From: Prostheceraeus crozeri
Lineage: Eukaryota; Platyhelminthes; Polycladida; Euryleptidae
NCBI GenBank assembly: GCA_907163375.1
Contig: CAJQUW010007072.1
Span: forward strand, 268,279-332,278
DNA length: 64,000 nt
Reading direction: 5' to 3'
Each line of letters opens with the position of its first letter. Position 1 is the stretch's first letter. Both the position numbers and the translations under genes were made by a program. Under the pieces are notes generated by a model. The model was not told where the DNA came from and searched no databases. It saw nothing but the letters and a program-made list of their open reading frames with translations. Below are positions 11,013-22,839 of this stretch, one piece after another.

Positions 11013-12539
11013 ATGCGCTGTCCTAGCATATATTTGAATACGTGTGTTGACTTCACTTGTGGAGATATAATGAGCATAATGAACTGCTTCGGTACACGTC
11101 GCCGTCCTGGAAGAGCGGCATTGATTAATGTCCTTGATGAAATTGGTCATGACGACACAAATTTACAGTATTCAGATAGTGAGGATGACATAGAAGTTGA
11201 GGAAGACATTCCTTCACTACGTGGAACTGATTACGACGACGATTCTGATGAGCGAAATTTGTCTTCAAGCGATTGGACGATAGTTAAACCTGATGGAACC
11301 GATCGACGCCGTAGTGACTTACCTGAGTTCGTAGCCACGGCTGGAATACATCCAGATATCGATTATCCTAATGAAAATATGATGTTTTTCTTTGACATTT
11401 TCCTCAACGATAATCTTGTCACAGAAATCATGAACTCAACAAACAATAGGATCTGGCAGGATGTGGATGAATCACCAGATGATAACAATCTACTAAGCAA
11501 CAAGAAAGTCACAGCTAATGAGCTGAAAAAATTCTTCGGAATGCAATTTTTAATGTGTATAAATAGAAAACCAAAACTAAATCATTATTGGAGTCGTGAT
11601 GTATCCTTTCGTCAAGATGCGTTTTCTGCACCAGAAGCCTTGTCGCGCGATAGATTTCTTTTCATTTTGAAATACATTCGATTTGCTGATCCAGACAATT
11701 TGTCACAAAATGATTATCTTGCCCGTATTCGTCCATTTTTGAAGAAAGTTAATGAACTTTGTCAAAACAGATGCATGCCCAATAAAGAAATATGTGTCGA
11801 TGAAACTCTCATGCTTTTCAAGGGAAGGCTACAAATCAGGCAATACATACCAAGTAAGCGCAAGCGCTATGGTTTAAAATCGTATGCGGTGTGTGAGTCT
11901 GAGTCTGGTTATGTTTGGAAAATACAACTTCACAGCCTGTCAAAAGAAAATCATCAATTTGGAACCACTTTACCTGGGACTGATGAGTTGTCAATATCGG
12001 AAAGAATCGTAGCTATGTTGGCAAATGATCTTTTTGAACAAGGTTATCATCTCTACCTAGACAATTTCTATACATACTATAGACTGGCAAAATATTTACT
12101 ACAAAACGATACATTAGTGACTGGAACAGTGAAACAAAATCATGGCGTGCCAGAGAACTTGAAAGCACTTCCTGTGGCAGCCAAAGATCAAGCCTATGCT
12201 CGATGCGATGATGTCTTGTGTGTGAAAATTGTCGACAAGAAATCGTCAGGTATGAAAACCGTTTTCGTTTTGGACACTTCTGCGACTGCGGAAAATGTGG
12301 AAGTTGAAGCATTCTTCAAAGGCGGTCGTCGGGAGCTAGTATCAAAATCTCGATCTGTGTTGAACTATAATCGTCACATGGGAGGCGTGGATCGGCTTGA
12401 TGCTGCATTGAAGCACTACGATATAAATCGAAAGCAATACACTTGGTTTATAAAGTACGGCTTACATCTTGTACAAATATTACACTACAACTCATGGATA
12501 TTATATCGGAAATGTGGTGGTGAAAAAACTTTATCCTAA
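11013..12539 (+). CDS. piggyBac transposase, catalytic part (508 codons)
   Basis: DDE-type transposase that cuts and joins at TTAA. The N-terminal ~100 residues are acidic (runs of D/E), as usual for the family. The three catalytic aspartates are present: Asp263 in CVDETLMLFKGR, Asp350 in HLYLDNFYTYY and Asp460 in HMGGVDRLDAAL. The block following the second Asp (LVTGTVKQNHGVP) and the NYNRHMGG motif are also typical. The first ATG is at 11013, but ATG at 11070 or 11079, just before the basic RRRPGRAAL stretch, is as likely. The frame ends early after WILYRKCGGEK because of a one-base slip in or beside the A-run at 12523-12528. The family's Cys-rich tail follows at once in another frame (next feature). 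With that single change the gene would be a normal-length member. Probably once active recently; present activity is doubtful. Confidence 0.92.
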   Translation: MRCPSIYLNTCVDFTCGDIMSIMNCFGTRRRPGRAALINVLDEIGHDDTNLQYSDSEDDIEVEEDIPSLRGTDYDDDSDERNLSSSDWTIVKPDGTDRRRSDLPEFVATAGIHPDIDYPNENMMFFFDIFLNDNLVTEIMNSTNNRIWQDVDESPDDNNLLSNKKVTANELKKFFGMQFLMCINRKPKLNHYWSRDVSFRQDAFSAPEALSRDRFLFILKYIRFADPDNLSQNDYLARIRPFLKKVNELCQNRCMPNKEICVDETLMLFKGRLQIRQYIPSKRKRYGLKSYAVCESESGYVWKIQLHSLSKENHQFGTTLPGTDELSISERIVAMLANDLFEQGYHLYLDNFYTYYRLAKYLLQNDTLVTGTVKQNHGVPENLKALPVAAKDQAYARCDDVLCVKIVDKKSSGMKTVFVLDTSATAENVEVEAFFKGGRRELVSKSRSVLNYNRHMGGVDRLDAALKHYDINRKQYTWFIKYGLHLVQILHYNSWILYRKCGGEKTLS

Positions 12540-12814
12540 AAACAATTAACCATCTTATATTTAAGACTGGAAAGGGCCGACAACTTTCCAGACGTCGTTC
12601 TCATTCAATCACTTCCCTTCCAACTGCATTTCATCGTTTGGAGCGAATTCCAGGACGACCTGGTCAAGAGCGGCCACACAAACGGTGCCGAGTTTGCTAC
12701 AGAAATGACCGGAGAAAGGAGACTGTCTTCCAATGCATCGATTGTGAAGAAAAACCCGGATTATGTGCTGCGCCATGTTTCACAAATTTCCATGTTGTTA
12801 CCGATGATGAGTAG
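12524..12814 (+). pseudogene. piggyBac transposase C-terminal Cys-rich domain in shifted frame
   Basis: Directly downstream of the catalytic part, in a different frame, the sequence reads a basic linker (GKGRQLSRRRSHS) and then CRVCYRNDRRKETVFQC, CIDCEEKPGLCAAPC and FTNFH, ending at a TAG at 12812-12814. This is the cross-brace zinc finger at the C-terminus of piggyBac transposases, which helps them bind the transposon ends. The domain itself shows no damage, so the frame change is either very recent or a homopolymer error in the assembly. Confidence 0.88.
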
Positions 12815-13079
12815 GGTACTATAGACCGTATTGTTGTGTCTCGTTTTCAATATTCAATGTTAATATTATTCATGGAAGTATTTTTCCGTTTTTCATTATC
12901 TTTTCGGGTTGGTTAATTTCTAGAATTCCAAAAAAGATTTATATCTTACGATGCGTATCAATACATATGAATGACTTACATGCACAGAGTCTATAGATCG
13001 GTAAAAATAGTATTAGGTAAATTTATTAATTCAGATAATATCTGCTAAAAAACAATTCTTCATAAACTGATTTAATCTT

Positions 13080-13220
13080 TTGACACGCAGAGCATGTCAT
13101 CGGGACTTTCAGCCAAGAAGTTTATGACACGCTGTGCATGTCATCGATATCTTGACAAATTAGTTTAAATCATACTCCGCTACAATGACAATAAATGGCA
13201 TGACACGCACAGCATGTCAT
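13080..13220. repeat. Right subterminal palindromes of the piggyBac (three copies)
   Basis: Variants of the left-end palindrome lie at 13080-13100 (TGACACGCAGAGCATGTCA), 13124-13144 and 13200-13220. The 2 + 3 layout is asymmetric, as is common for piggyBac subterminal binding sites. Confidence 0.78.
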
Positions 13221-13259
13221 CGAGATATTCAAAAGTTCTTACCGTAGCGAAAGGGTTAA

Positions 13260-14246
13260 ATGAACTCGAGTTGAGACCCAATGCCGAATATGAGATAAGC
13301 GTATGTTTACAGCATTGCAGAAATCTTCACGGCTTTGATTGATCATGATAGCAATATACAAGAAATAATGTTACTTTACAAATCCTCTGAATCATGACAA
13401 GAAATTTTTGCTAAATTATCAATTCAGAGGGTTACTATTACTTTAATACTCATAGCCATATTGATGAGAGTATATTCTTGAGCGTGATCATATCACAAAA
13501 CCTGCCACTAAAAGAGCTCTTCTATTATATTTTGTTCTAGTCATGTATTCGCTCGAACTAGTCATGCAATGAGTGCATTTCTGTACAACACAACAAGTTT
13601 AATAACTTCATTGAAACAGCTTGTACAAGTACTATTGTGAGCATAATTATACTGTTAACGCTAAATGGAAAAATTGTTAGCAAAAAATGGCACCATTTCA
13701 ACGTATAAGTCTGATGTGCATTTGCCATCGTTATTTTTAAATGCGAAGTCTTATTTGCTATCAGGATTCATCATTTTGATAATTAAAATGTAGAATCAGT
13801 TGTTTACCGCCATAACATTACGAGTTTACTTAATAAAATGACATTGGAGTTTCAAATGGGTTCGCGCCGGACTTATCAATTTGAAGGAGTCAAATTATCA
13901 ATCATCGTCTCAAATAAACACACCACTTGATTTTTACTATAAATTTGTGAGAAAGATGCGATTTTGTAAGTCATAAATGACACTTTCAAATGGAAGTGGC
14001 GCCCTTTTGTTAATGTAAAGTGATTGATAACTGTCTCGTTGACGATATGTTTTGATAAAGATTTCAACCTATGACGAATTTCATGTAGATTTATTTGATA
14101 TAACTCGCTTGCCTGGAAATCACGAGACCAGAGTTATTGTCCTGGTGAACCACATGAATAACGGTCTTTACAAAAGTCGATGACAAATCAGAGCCTATAG
14201 AGCAAGTGGCAGTAAAGCGCCACTTAAGCGCCGACGTCTCAGTAAA
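13260..14246. other. Intergenic, nothing recognised
   Basis: AT-rich sequence without a supported gene, RNA or repeat. Confidence 0.5.
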
Positions 14247-14710
14247 CACTAGGTGACATCCCACGCGTAATTGACGCGTAATTACGGAACATCCCAAACA
14301 CTCGTGGCTAAAGACATTCTATTCTTCTACCCGCGTACATACGCGCTGCACTAAGAGTCAAAAATCACTTGATCTGATGCTGCTAAAACATGGGGAAAAC
14401 ACATGGGAAATGTTCATGAATACGCGCGGGCGAGCGTTTAGTTTGCGCGTCTTCTACAGTTGTCTGCGTTGCCGCTTGAACCACGGATGAACCGCTAAGC
14501 ATGTTCTGTCTTCCCTGAGCATGAAATTGAGGTCCTATCACATTGTTTAGCTTCTGATACATGCAGACACATGGGACGCAAAGTCTTTATAACAGGACTG
14601 CCGACAAATGCTGCAGCAATGTCACGCATAACCATGGATGTTTAGGGTCATGTGACATTGTGTAATTACGCGTAGTTTACGCATAATTGAGCGTAGCATG
14701 TCACCTAGTG
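14247..14710 (-). mobile_element. MITE, CACTAGGTGACAT family (copy 1, complete)
   Basis: It starts CACTAGGTGACATCCCACGC and ends GCATGTCACCTAGTG, so the termini are inverted copies. AAA flanks both sides, a possible 3-bp target duplication. Interior blocks recur in inverted orientation in the copies at 32791-33216 and 40563-40726 plus 54179-54519. There is no coding region, so it depends on another element's transposase. The CACTA start and short duplication suggest the EnSpm/CACTA superfamily, but this is only an inference. Confidence 0.82.
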
Positions 14711-16049
14711 AAAAAAGCAGCTTTGAAATAAAAACATCTGATGAATTCTTTGGTTCATCCCCTTCAATTTGAATATGATTTTAGGCAGGTTACGAAACTC
14801 CATACACCCTATGTGAAATTTTGAATTTTTGAAAAGTTCCAAATGTATCATCTTGGACACTGGGGTGGGTAAGATGATACACCTTGAAATAATATTGCCA
14901 TTTATTTTCCCAAAGTCATTCTTCATCATTTGATATGCCACTAAATGTGTTTTACAATAGAGAAATGCCCTTAAAACTGCATTTTATTAGGCCTACCTAA
15001 ATGAAATAGGCATAGGAAGCGTTGAAACAAGCTGTATCGACAGGAAACGAAATATTTATTCATATCAGCTGATCCACGTCATCTTAATCAAAACTCATGT
15101 TCAACAATATCTACTTTTGTCATATGCATCTTCTATTGAAGAGATTATTATCTCAATAAGAAAATATCTCAAAACTTGACAATTGCATATGAAAACACAC
15201 ATGCAAATATAAGCACAAGCAAATAAATCGAGCGCTATATACTGGCTTCCACTCTAGAGGCGTATGGAGCAACAGGAGCAATATATCTGCAGCACATGAG
15301 TGTATGGCAGCTGTTAAGATGAAATATGAACAGAGAATTAATGGATAAACAGCGCTTTTATGAATCTGAGGGGATGCCTCTTGTACATGTCTACTTCAGC
15401 GTCATATGTATCTGTAAGTTTTTCACAGATATCACAATTTCCATGTTTTCTTTAGAGCGTGTTTCAGCATTTTTTTCCAGTTTCAACAACCAGGGACAGC
15501 GGCAATGATGTTGCAGGTGTTGCATGTGTACCCTCTTCATAAGTTGAGGAAATACTCCTTAATAAGATGCAGTTTCACGAATTTCAAATCAGTGTTGAAT
15601 CTAGGATTGGAATTCCGGGGGATCCAGAAATTTTCGGGAGAGCCAAATCTATATTGCATCGAGTAAATGAGGCCAAAAAAGGAGCTGTGTGACACATGCA
15701 GAACCATAGCTAGATTTGTGTATTTGTTTCAATGTGTGCTGAACATATGTTGCATTTTTATACACAGATGACCATAAGAAGTTGATAGGAAGAAATAATA
15801 CATGTAGGGCTAATAGAATTGAGCTAAATCGAATATTAATCTCATATTTTCCTGTTAAGCATATGCCTACTGATATTAGCCCACCCAACTAGATCACACT
15901 TCTGTATAAGATACTGTACATAATGAAAAACATAGTAATACATAACACAATATCCTATGCAAAAAGAAGATATATGTGTAGACCTATACTGGCATGCATA
16001 ATTCTTTTCAAATTCTCCTAGCAGAGTTTTCTGTGTTCAAAGTACACGA
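14711..16049. other. Intergenic, nothing recognised
   Basis: No supported gene. Short open frames on both strands carry no recognisable motif. Confidence 0.5.
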
Positions 16050-18307
16050 TTAACCTTTTACACGCCAACGTTCCATTATCGGAACATTTTTGTTGACGCA
16101 GATTTTAGTTATCTAAATACTAATTATAATCACTTTGACAATTTTTTATTACTCACAATGCATAAAAATTTGAATATATAAACTCATTTAGCCCTTTTAC
16201 CCCTTGAGTACAGTACCGGAGAACCAAGAAAAACGCATTTTTTGACTTTTTTTAGAGATTTTTCTAATTTTCAAATTTCAAGTCTATTATGAATCATTAC
16301 CTAAAACCAATCATCGATTTTTCAATCTTAATATCATCTTTTATATTTTGTTTTCCATTATTATTCATTAACACACATATTTTACAAATGACACGCATCT
16401 TTCCATGTATGTTCCAGTATTGGAACGTTGGCGGGCACGATGCATGAAATGTACATGATTTCTATTATTAGACTTCAGTCGACTAAACTTGATATTTTTG
16501 TGGTGACTGCTCGCTAATATGCTTAGAATGAAATTATCAGCGATGATTAGAATGATCGCTATTAGATGATTATTAGAATGATTTTCAACAGAATTGTAAT
16601 ATTTCTGTTTCATACTGATACTCATAAATAAACATGTCGATATCATACATATAATGTAGATTTATCATTCTTATGACACAAAATCTGGTGTATTTTGAAT
16701 AAGATTGACACCAACTTTAGAACGATGAATTCAATCCTAGATTCGGTGATTATAAGGCTTCGCTGTAGCAATTATCATCTGCAGTTACCATAGAAGTTGG
16801 ACAATTGAAGTGTTAACCTTCTCACAATCTGACTCTTTGTATTCTCTTTTTTATCGCCGTCTGTAAAGTTTGAATTTCAATTGCGTTGTTTGATCATGGA
16901 TATCCATGGTTTGATATAAGCTTAAAATATAATAGATATGTGAATAGATTTTTCAATCATTTCATGTGTCATCATGCCTAGAATTAGACGACATCTCACT
17001 CTAGAACAAGCTGTTGAATAAATTCAAGATGATGATGATAACTTTTTCTACAGTTATAGTTTGTTTTCCAAACTTCGCGAGAAGAACATAAAAGCAACAG
17101 GCACCATTCGAGAAAATCGCACCGGACGATGCCCTGTTGCTACAACGAAAGTTATGAAAAAGAAAGAGAAGGGTGATTTGGACGTCCGAAGCGACGGCAA
17201 TATTCTTATTTGTCGTTGGAAAGACAATGCTGTAGTTACTGTGGCATCAAATTTTGAGACTGTCCATCCACTTGGTACCGCTCGTCGCTAGGTTAAACAA
17301 CAAGGTCAAAAGAAAGACGTTCCCCAGCCAGCTCTCATTTCCAGTTATAATAAATATATGGGAGGTGTCGACGTCATGGATAGACTCCTTGGATCCTATC
17401 GTCCTGTTCTCCGTAGCAAAAAATGGTTCTGGAATTTGTTCAACAACATGTTGAATTTAGTGGTTGTTGCAGCCTGGAAACTTCATGTAAATGTCATGCA
17501 AGACAAAATGCCGCATTTACAGTTTCGACGTGATCTCGTCATTGCACTTTTAGCAAAGTCAAGACAACCCAATTTGAAACGCAGGCGTGGGGGACCTACT
17601 ACACCCACACTAAAGCCATTTCGTATATCTGGGCAACATTTTCTCGTCAAAGCGTATTCACAAGGTAGATGTGTGTATTGCTCCAGAAATACTACAAAAA
17701 TGTGCAAGAGTTGTGACAAGAGAATTCATGAAAGGTGCATGGCTGATTATCATTCATAATGACGTGTTTCTTGATGCATTGAAATGAAATATCTGCATTT
17801 CCATACAGAATAGTATATGATATTATGTAGGCAATCTGTAATTGAAAAATAAACTTTGACAGATGAATGTAATGGACATGAAAATTGTTTTGCAACAAAA
17901 TATTCAAATCATTCATTTTATGGAAAATTGACCGGTTCACTAAGTAGGCCTATAGGTACAAAGGGATAGGCGATGGTAATTCTTTAAATGATGATACAAT
18001 ACCTAAGACATCATGACATGATAAAAACATTAAATTAAATAAAAAATAGATCAGATAAAAATGTTGCATACAATAAAAATCATCGTCCATTCTTAGAGCA
18101 ATCATACTGTGATCGCAAAAATATGTTCATTTTCGAGATCACAGCCGCCAACGTTCCAAAAATGGAACATTCATTTAAAAAACTAAGACAAATTCATTTT
18201 TCTTAAATTGTAGTTTATTTTACTTATTTGACCCACAAAGACATGAAAAAAGTAAAAAATAAATACAAGTTTACAATTTTTCTGTAAGCGGCGGGTAAAC
18301 GGGTTAA
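16050..18307 (+). mobile_element. piggyBac element with large internal deletion
   Basis: TTAA at 16050-16053 and 18304-18307 bounds the element. The ends are related inverted repeats: TTAACCTTTTACACGCC at the left and, reading inward from the right, TTAACCCGTTTACCCGCC. Subterminal GTTCC..GGAAC palindromes occur at 16069-16086, 16411-16427 and 18152-18169, each next to a CGTTGGCG/CGCCAACG word. The remaining transposase lacks the first catalytic region (see 16974-17759). It is a non-autonomous derivative that could have been moved by a complete relative. Confidence 0.85.
16974..17759 (+). pseudogene. Internally deleted piggyBac transposase
   Basis: One reading frame runs from MPRIRRHLTLEQAVE (16974) through an acidic IQDDDD to DNFFYSYSLFSKLREKN. 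The first part is a normal N-terminus, whereas the second is the segment around the second catalytic Asp, so about half the protein, including the first Asp, has been removed. The join lies in a GAT-triplet run at about 17028-17039, suggesting a repeat-mediated deletion. Next come ATGTIRENRTGRCP, then MGGVDVMDRLLGSYRP with the third Asp, and a Cys-rich tail CVYCSRNTTKMCKSC..CDKRIHERC. Two in-frame stops, TAA at 17019-17021 and TAG at 17289-17291, interrupt it. The rest stays in a single frame to the stop at 17757-17759, so the copy is not very old. It cannot encode an active enzyme. Confidence 0.87.
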
Positions 18308-19850
18308 AGCCAAATTGATCTTAAAGCAAGCCAGATTACATGCATAATGATAAAATAAAACCATAATATAAAGAAAGTGAAAACAGGACCCACACTACGA
18401 CAAATATGGATCACCAATGCCTTTGGTTTATAAATTCTGGGTTCTGCTGATTCTATAAGTACACTAGCATTGATAAAGCCAGGCAGTTGCTATGCAAAAA
18501 TGCACAAGTCGCACTTGTATATGAAAACAAGCACAGTATAAACTTTCATAACGTCGTTCAATAGAGCACACTGCCAGAATAAGTTCATTTTCTCCTGAAG
18601 AGAATCTTGTGTTTTCGGGGGGGGGCTTTCCATCCTCCGAAATACCGCCGTAGATTCTTTATTGTTCTGTATTGAACATATTTCAGAAGTCCCTTGATCT
18701 TATTCAAAGGTAAGTATCATAGCTCATTTCGTGTGCAGAAATGAATCATCAAGATAAGGATTAGAATTGTTTTATACATCGTTCTGCTGCATACACATAA
18801 GCAATAGAATGAAATCTTTTTGTTCCAAAACAAACAATAGTAGTATAAAGTGTCGCACCGAATTTTTAAATTGTGTTGTTATGTGATTCAAAACAATTTA
18901 TGTATAAAATAATAATACGATGTTATAACAATTAAGCAAGAGTTGCAATTGTCTCAGAAAACGTTTTGTAGTTAAAGTTGCCGTAAAGACCCTTGATATA
19001 TCAGCATTCATTTTATAGGCCTACTGGAAAAGCAGAGCAATAGAAACTCTAATGTAGTTTCCAGTGGATAAATGCAAGCCATTTCCATGTAAAAAGAAAA
19101 TGCTTTGCCTAATTTAAGATCCATATAAATAGAATTAGACCTTTTGTGCTAAAATTTATTTGGCTATTATTATAAATTTATTATTTAACTTTTGTGCAGG
19201 CAACAATAGTCGAAATAAAGTTATAGTTATCAATCTAAAGTTAATAGGTACAAAACCTGTTTGCAAAGCCTCAATAGGTTTATAGCGTAAATGAAATATT
19301 AAGTTTGAGTTTGGAGGATGCGGATATCCTAATGCTCTCTCCTTGAGGTCGATAAAACACCTGCCCTAGACACGCACCGGTGTCCCTCCTAACAAACCGT
19401 ATGTTTGCAAATTAGAGACACTGTAAATATTTTAATCGATTTTATTGAAACCATCGGCACGAGATCTTTCGGCCTGCGTCGGACAAGTCATTCTCAAGCG
19501 ACGTCGTTGAACTTTCACTTATTAATTAAAGGCGGTTTAAGTATGCGCGTTTCCTCATGTTTTTACTAGTCATTTCACATTTTTCATATCTTTTAATATT
19601 TCTCTACTTTTATAACGTCAGTATTGATACATCCTTATGACCAATGCAAGTATACAAAATGTGTGTACTTCGGTTCATTTCATCATTGCAGTCGCGACTC
19701 GCTATATCGAACCTCGCGAGATCAATGCAGAAAGGTTCGCTGTAGCGAGGAAGGGGTTATAAAACATGCAGAAATGAAATCATATTTTTACTTCTCTCTA
19801 CTGTGAACTTGGGGTGTCGTGAATTCAAAAAAGAATGGATCGATAAATGA
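18308..19850. other. Intergenic, nothing recognised
   Basis: AT-rich, no supported gene; a run of nine G at about 18619-18627. Confidence 0.5.
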
Positions 19851-20695
19851 TCCGGGAGCTGCTGACACTTTCTTCCTCAATTCGCGCACAAAGGGCTTAA
19901 TAGCATGGATTTGTAGATCTTGAAACGCTGAATACAAAAATCAAATTCTTGAGTGTCACAGTCAGTCGCTTTCGGTCATAGGTAAGGTTAAAGGATTCCC
20001 ATTGGAATCCAATGGCAAAATTCAAGGAATATCAATGGATTCTGAAACACTGAATTTGATACATGATTGAGTTCAGAACATCAACCTCGATATAAAAGTT
20101 TAAATGGGTGTAATTCAAGCAATATAAATGAGCATTTCAATTTAACAGGCGTAGAATAACTGCCCGTCTCGACGGACATCAACCATCTGCTTCTGGAAAT
20201 TAAGCCATCTCCACCAGCTGACCTATCAACGCGAATAAGCATTTTTGGGACTCATTCCATTATTCAGTATTTGATGTGTGAGAGCCTCTACAAAATGAGT
20301 AAAATCGCCAAAATTAAGTCAAACATGACATTTACTCATCCTGTAGAGGCTCTCACACATCAAATACTGAATCATGTGACTCACTTCAACTTTTATATCG
20401 AAGTTGATGTTCTGAACTCAATCATGTTTCAAATTTCATGCGATTCTGATCAATAGTTTCTTTTCTGCAACAGAAAATGTAGGAAAATTGCCAAGTGTTT
20501 CACAATCCATGGATATTTCTTGAATCTTACCATTGGATTCCAATGGGAATCCTTGAACCTTACCTATGACCGAGAGCGACTGGCTGTGACACTCAATAAT
20601 ATGATTTTTGTATTCAGCGTTTCAAGATCTACAAATCCATGCTATTAAGCCCTTTGTGCGCGAATATAAGAAGAAAAGTGTCAGCAGCTCCCGGA
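19851..20695. mobile_element. Foldback element: ~845-bp near-complete hairpin
   Basis: The two halves are inverted copies. It begins TCCGGGAGCTGCTGACAC and ends with the complement GTGTCAGCAGCTCCCGGA. Pairing continues through the TCATAGGTAAGGTT and ATTCCCATTGGAATCC blocks, through TTGAGTTCAGAACATCAAC, to a centre where 31 bases at 20262-20292 pair exactly with 20342-20372. The left arm is interrupted at about 20105-20240 by a copy of the dispersed repeat seen at 6592-6723. A solo arm is at 4621-4762. No protein is encoded. Such hairpins are non-autonomous and can give rise to small RNAs if transcribed. Confidence 0.82.
20105..20240 (+). repeat. Dispersed ~130-bp repeat (copy 2), inserted in the foldback arm
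   Basis: It matches 6592-6723 closely. The flanking arm sequence on either side rejoins the opposite arm, so this repeat arrived after the foldback formed. Confidence 0.7.
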
Positions 20696-21553
20696 CTAAC
20701 ACATATAACTTAGGTGAAAATGCTTCACTCATACAACTTTGCTTAAGAGAGAAATTCGCTAACGTAGAACCCAACGTTGAGTCCATACCAATGACGGTGT
20801 GTGTGTACGATTTGGCGATGTTGCATTGCCATTAAAAAGCAGACATTCATTGACTGCAAAAAATAATCTCTTTTTAAAATGGTTTTATCATATTAGGGCG
20901 TTTTTTTGGTACACGACCTCTACATCGGTCGGTCCACAACCCAGGATCTCGGAATCCTACCAGGATTCAGGGAGATCGAGAGTGCGTCTGAGGATATAGG
21001 CACTGCCCAACAGAGCAGCTTTCTGTAACTGAGGTACGATGAAGTCCGGGTACTTCTCTCAAGTATTTTGCGAGATTCTGAGTATGAGCACAGAAGGGCT
21101 TACTATTGTTGCTTTCATTATATACAATGTGCACAAGATCTGTCGCTAAATTAATTACTCTTTTATCGATACATTTGTGAATAGTGATTCGACGTCAAAC
21201 AGAAGAAACTATTTGAGTTAGTTTCTCAGTTACTTGAGATAAGCAAATACTTCGTGTTGAATTGCCTTTTAATTATTTAGTTCAAATACATAGCTAAACC
21301 GGATGCCAGAGTGGCAATGGTGCTGACTACTGACAGTTGGTGTTGGTCCTATAGTTTCTTTATGAATTTTAATTCATTGATTAAAAGTTTGGAGTTAATC
21401 TAGCTGACAAATTGTCTTCAACTTCTAGACCATTAGATTCACCATGAATCCGCAAAATTTCCATTCAGATTTTTTTTCTAATAGCCATTCCATTTTGACA
21501 CACAAACATTAAAATATTACTGCATGAAACTCTATTTGTAGATGTCCTGATAC
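20696..21553. other. Intergenic, nothing recognised
   Basis: No supported gene or repeat. Confidence 0.45.
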
Positions 21554-22498
21554 TAGAGATTCCAATCCCGAAATCCCAGATTGAGAAATTTACTGTATAA
21601 CTGTATTCCGTCTAAAGTAAGACAAATTGGCTAAGATAAGGCCACCAGAAATCTGCTTTTTGAATGAGGCTTGAGTGAGGCTTCTTTTGAATAAAGGTCG
21701 AGACTTTTGAGCTTGTCATTTGCCAAAGCATGACCAATTTGAAGATAAGTATTTGCGATGCAGACCTATACACAATACCGGGATTAGGAATAGAGTTAAT
21801 CCTCAGGATTAACTTTAGGAGGCAAATTTCTAATTACCCCACAGTTTTCGTTTACATATTAGCCATTGGTTAACTCAATACCGGTATTAATCTGTTCAGG
21901 AAGAATTATTCTCATTTGACCATAGTTGTTAGTCAGCTTAGCTAACGGTTAAACAGCATGTAAAATATTCTTCAATCGTACGATGCCGAGCTATGGATTT
22001 TAGAGTCTCAATGTGCTCGTGCAATGCATTGAGGAAATAGTTGTGATTTTGATTATCTTGCCATTTTACCTGTATTTAGATTTAGCTGCTGTGCATATAT
22101 TTTGTTAATCTTGATCCCGGGTCAAAGCTTGTAATGCCGGGATCAAGAAAAGACGGGATTTTGTAGGCACACTCTAATCCCGGGTCTTCACTCTGCCGAT
22201 CCCGAATCTCAAGAAATCGTAGATTGAAAGTGCAAAAATCAGGAATTCGTAACTGTTCTCTGTTGCTCTCAACGTTGCCGTTATCAATTTGTGCAAAAGC
22301 GCAATAACCTTAAAGTTGACTTATCAATTGTGATATAGGCCTACTGCAATTATACCGACTTTTGGAAATTCCCTCTCTCTGCTATTCCAACATTCCGACA
22401 TAATTATTAGCATACACATGTGCTTTGTCATAGCATAGTTACTATTACTCAATCCCGGAATCCCGTGACCGAGATTTTCCGGGATTGTGGAATCTCTA
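21554..22498. mobile_element. Possible TIR element rich in AATCCCGGGATT words
   Basis: TAGAGATTCCAATCCCG at the left is mirrored at the right by CCGGGATTGTGGAATCTCTA. Inside are further AATCCCGG/CCGGGATT words, including hairpins at about 22111-22147 and 21795-21813. A similar end lies at about 32500-32575. I saw no coding region. The boundaries are moderately supported and the superfamily is unknown. Confidence 0.5.
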
Positions 22499-22839
22499 CT
22501 CTGTACATACACGTATGATAAGAAAACATACAAATAACACATACAAATAACACAACTGTAATATGTAGGCTATAATTCTTAATAAGAAATCCAAACAAAG
22601 ATATTGAAAAGTCTTCGAAAATCGATTAGGTTTCCCCTCCCGCAGCAGTAAAACAACTATAAAATACTACCAAAATAACAACTGAATTAATAAATCAATC
22701 CTAGGATTTCGGGATTTGCACATACTCAAGGAAACCAAGGAATCTTCAATCCCTACCCGCATCACATGCTATCAACATGTAGGCCTATCTGTGCTTTGTA
22801 ATGGGATACCCTGTGGGAAAGGATCGTGCTAATCACCGG

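Larger units (their letters stand above)
10410..13259 (+). mobile_element. Nearly intact piggyBac transposon, full length
   Basis: The element is bounded by TTAA at 10410-10413 and 13256-13259, the fixed piggyBac target site. Its ends are exact inverted copies: CCCTTTCGCTAC at the left and GTAGCGAAAGGG at the right. Inside, near-palindromic 21-bp subterminal repeats built on TGACACGCTGAGCGTGTCA lie at 10428 and 10501 on the left, and at 13080, 13124 and 13200 on the right. One transposase gene fills the middle. Exact ends and a nearly unbroken frame suggest a recent insertion. It is a plain DNA transposon, moved by cut-and-paste at TTAA. Confidence 0.92.
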
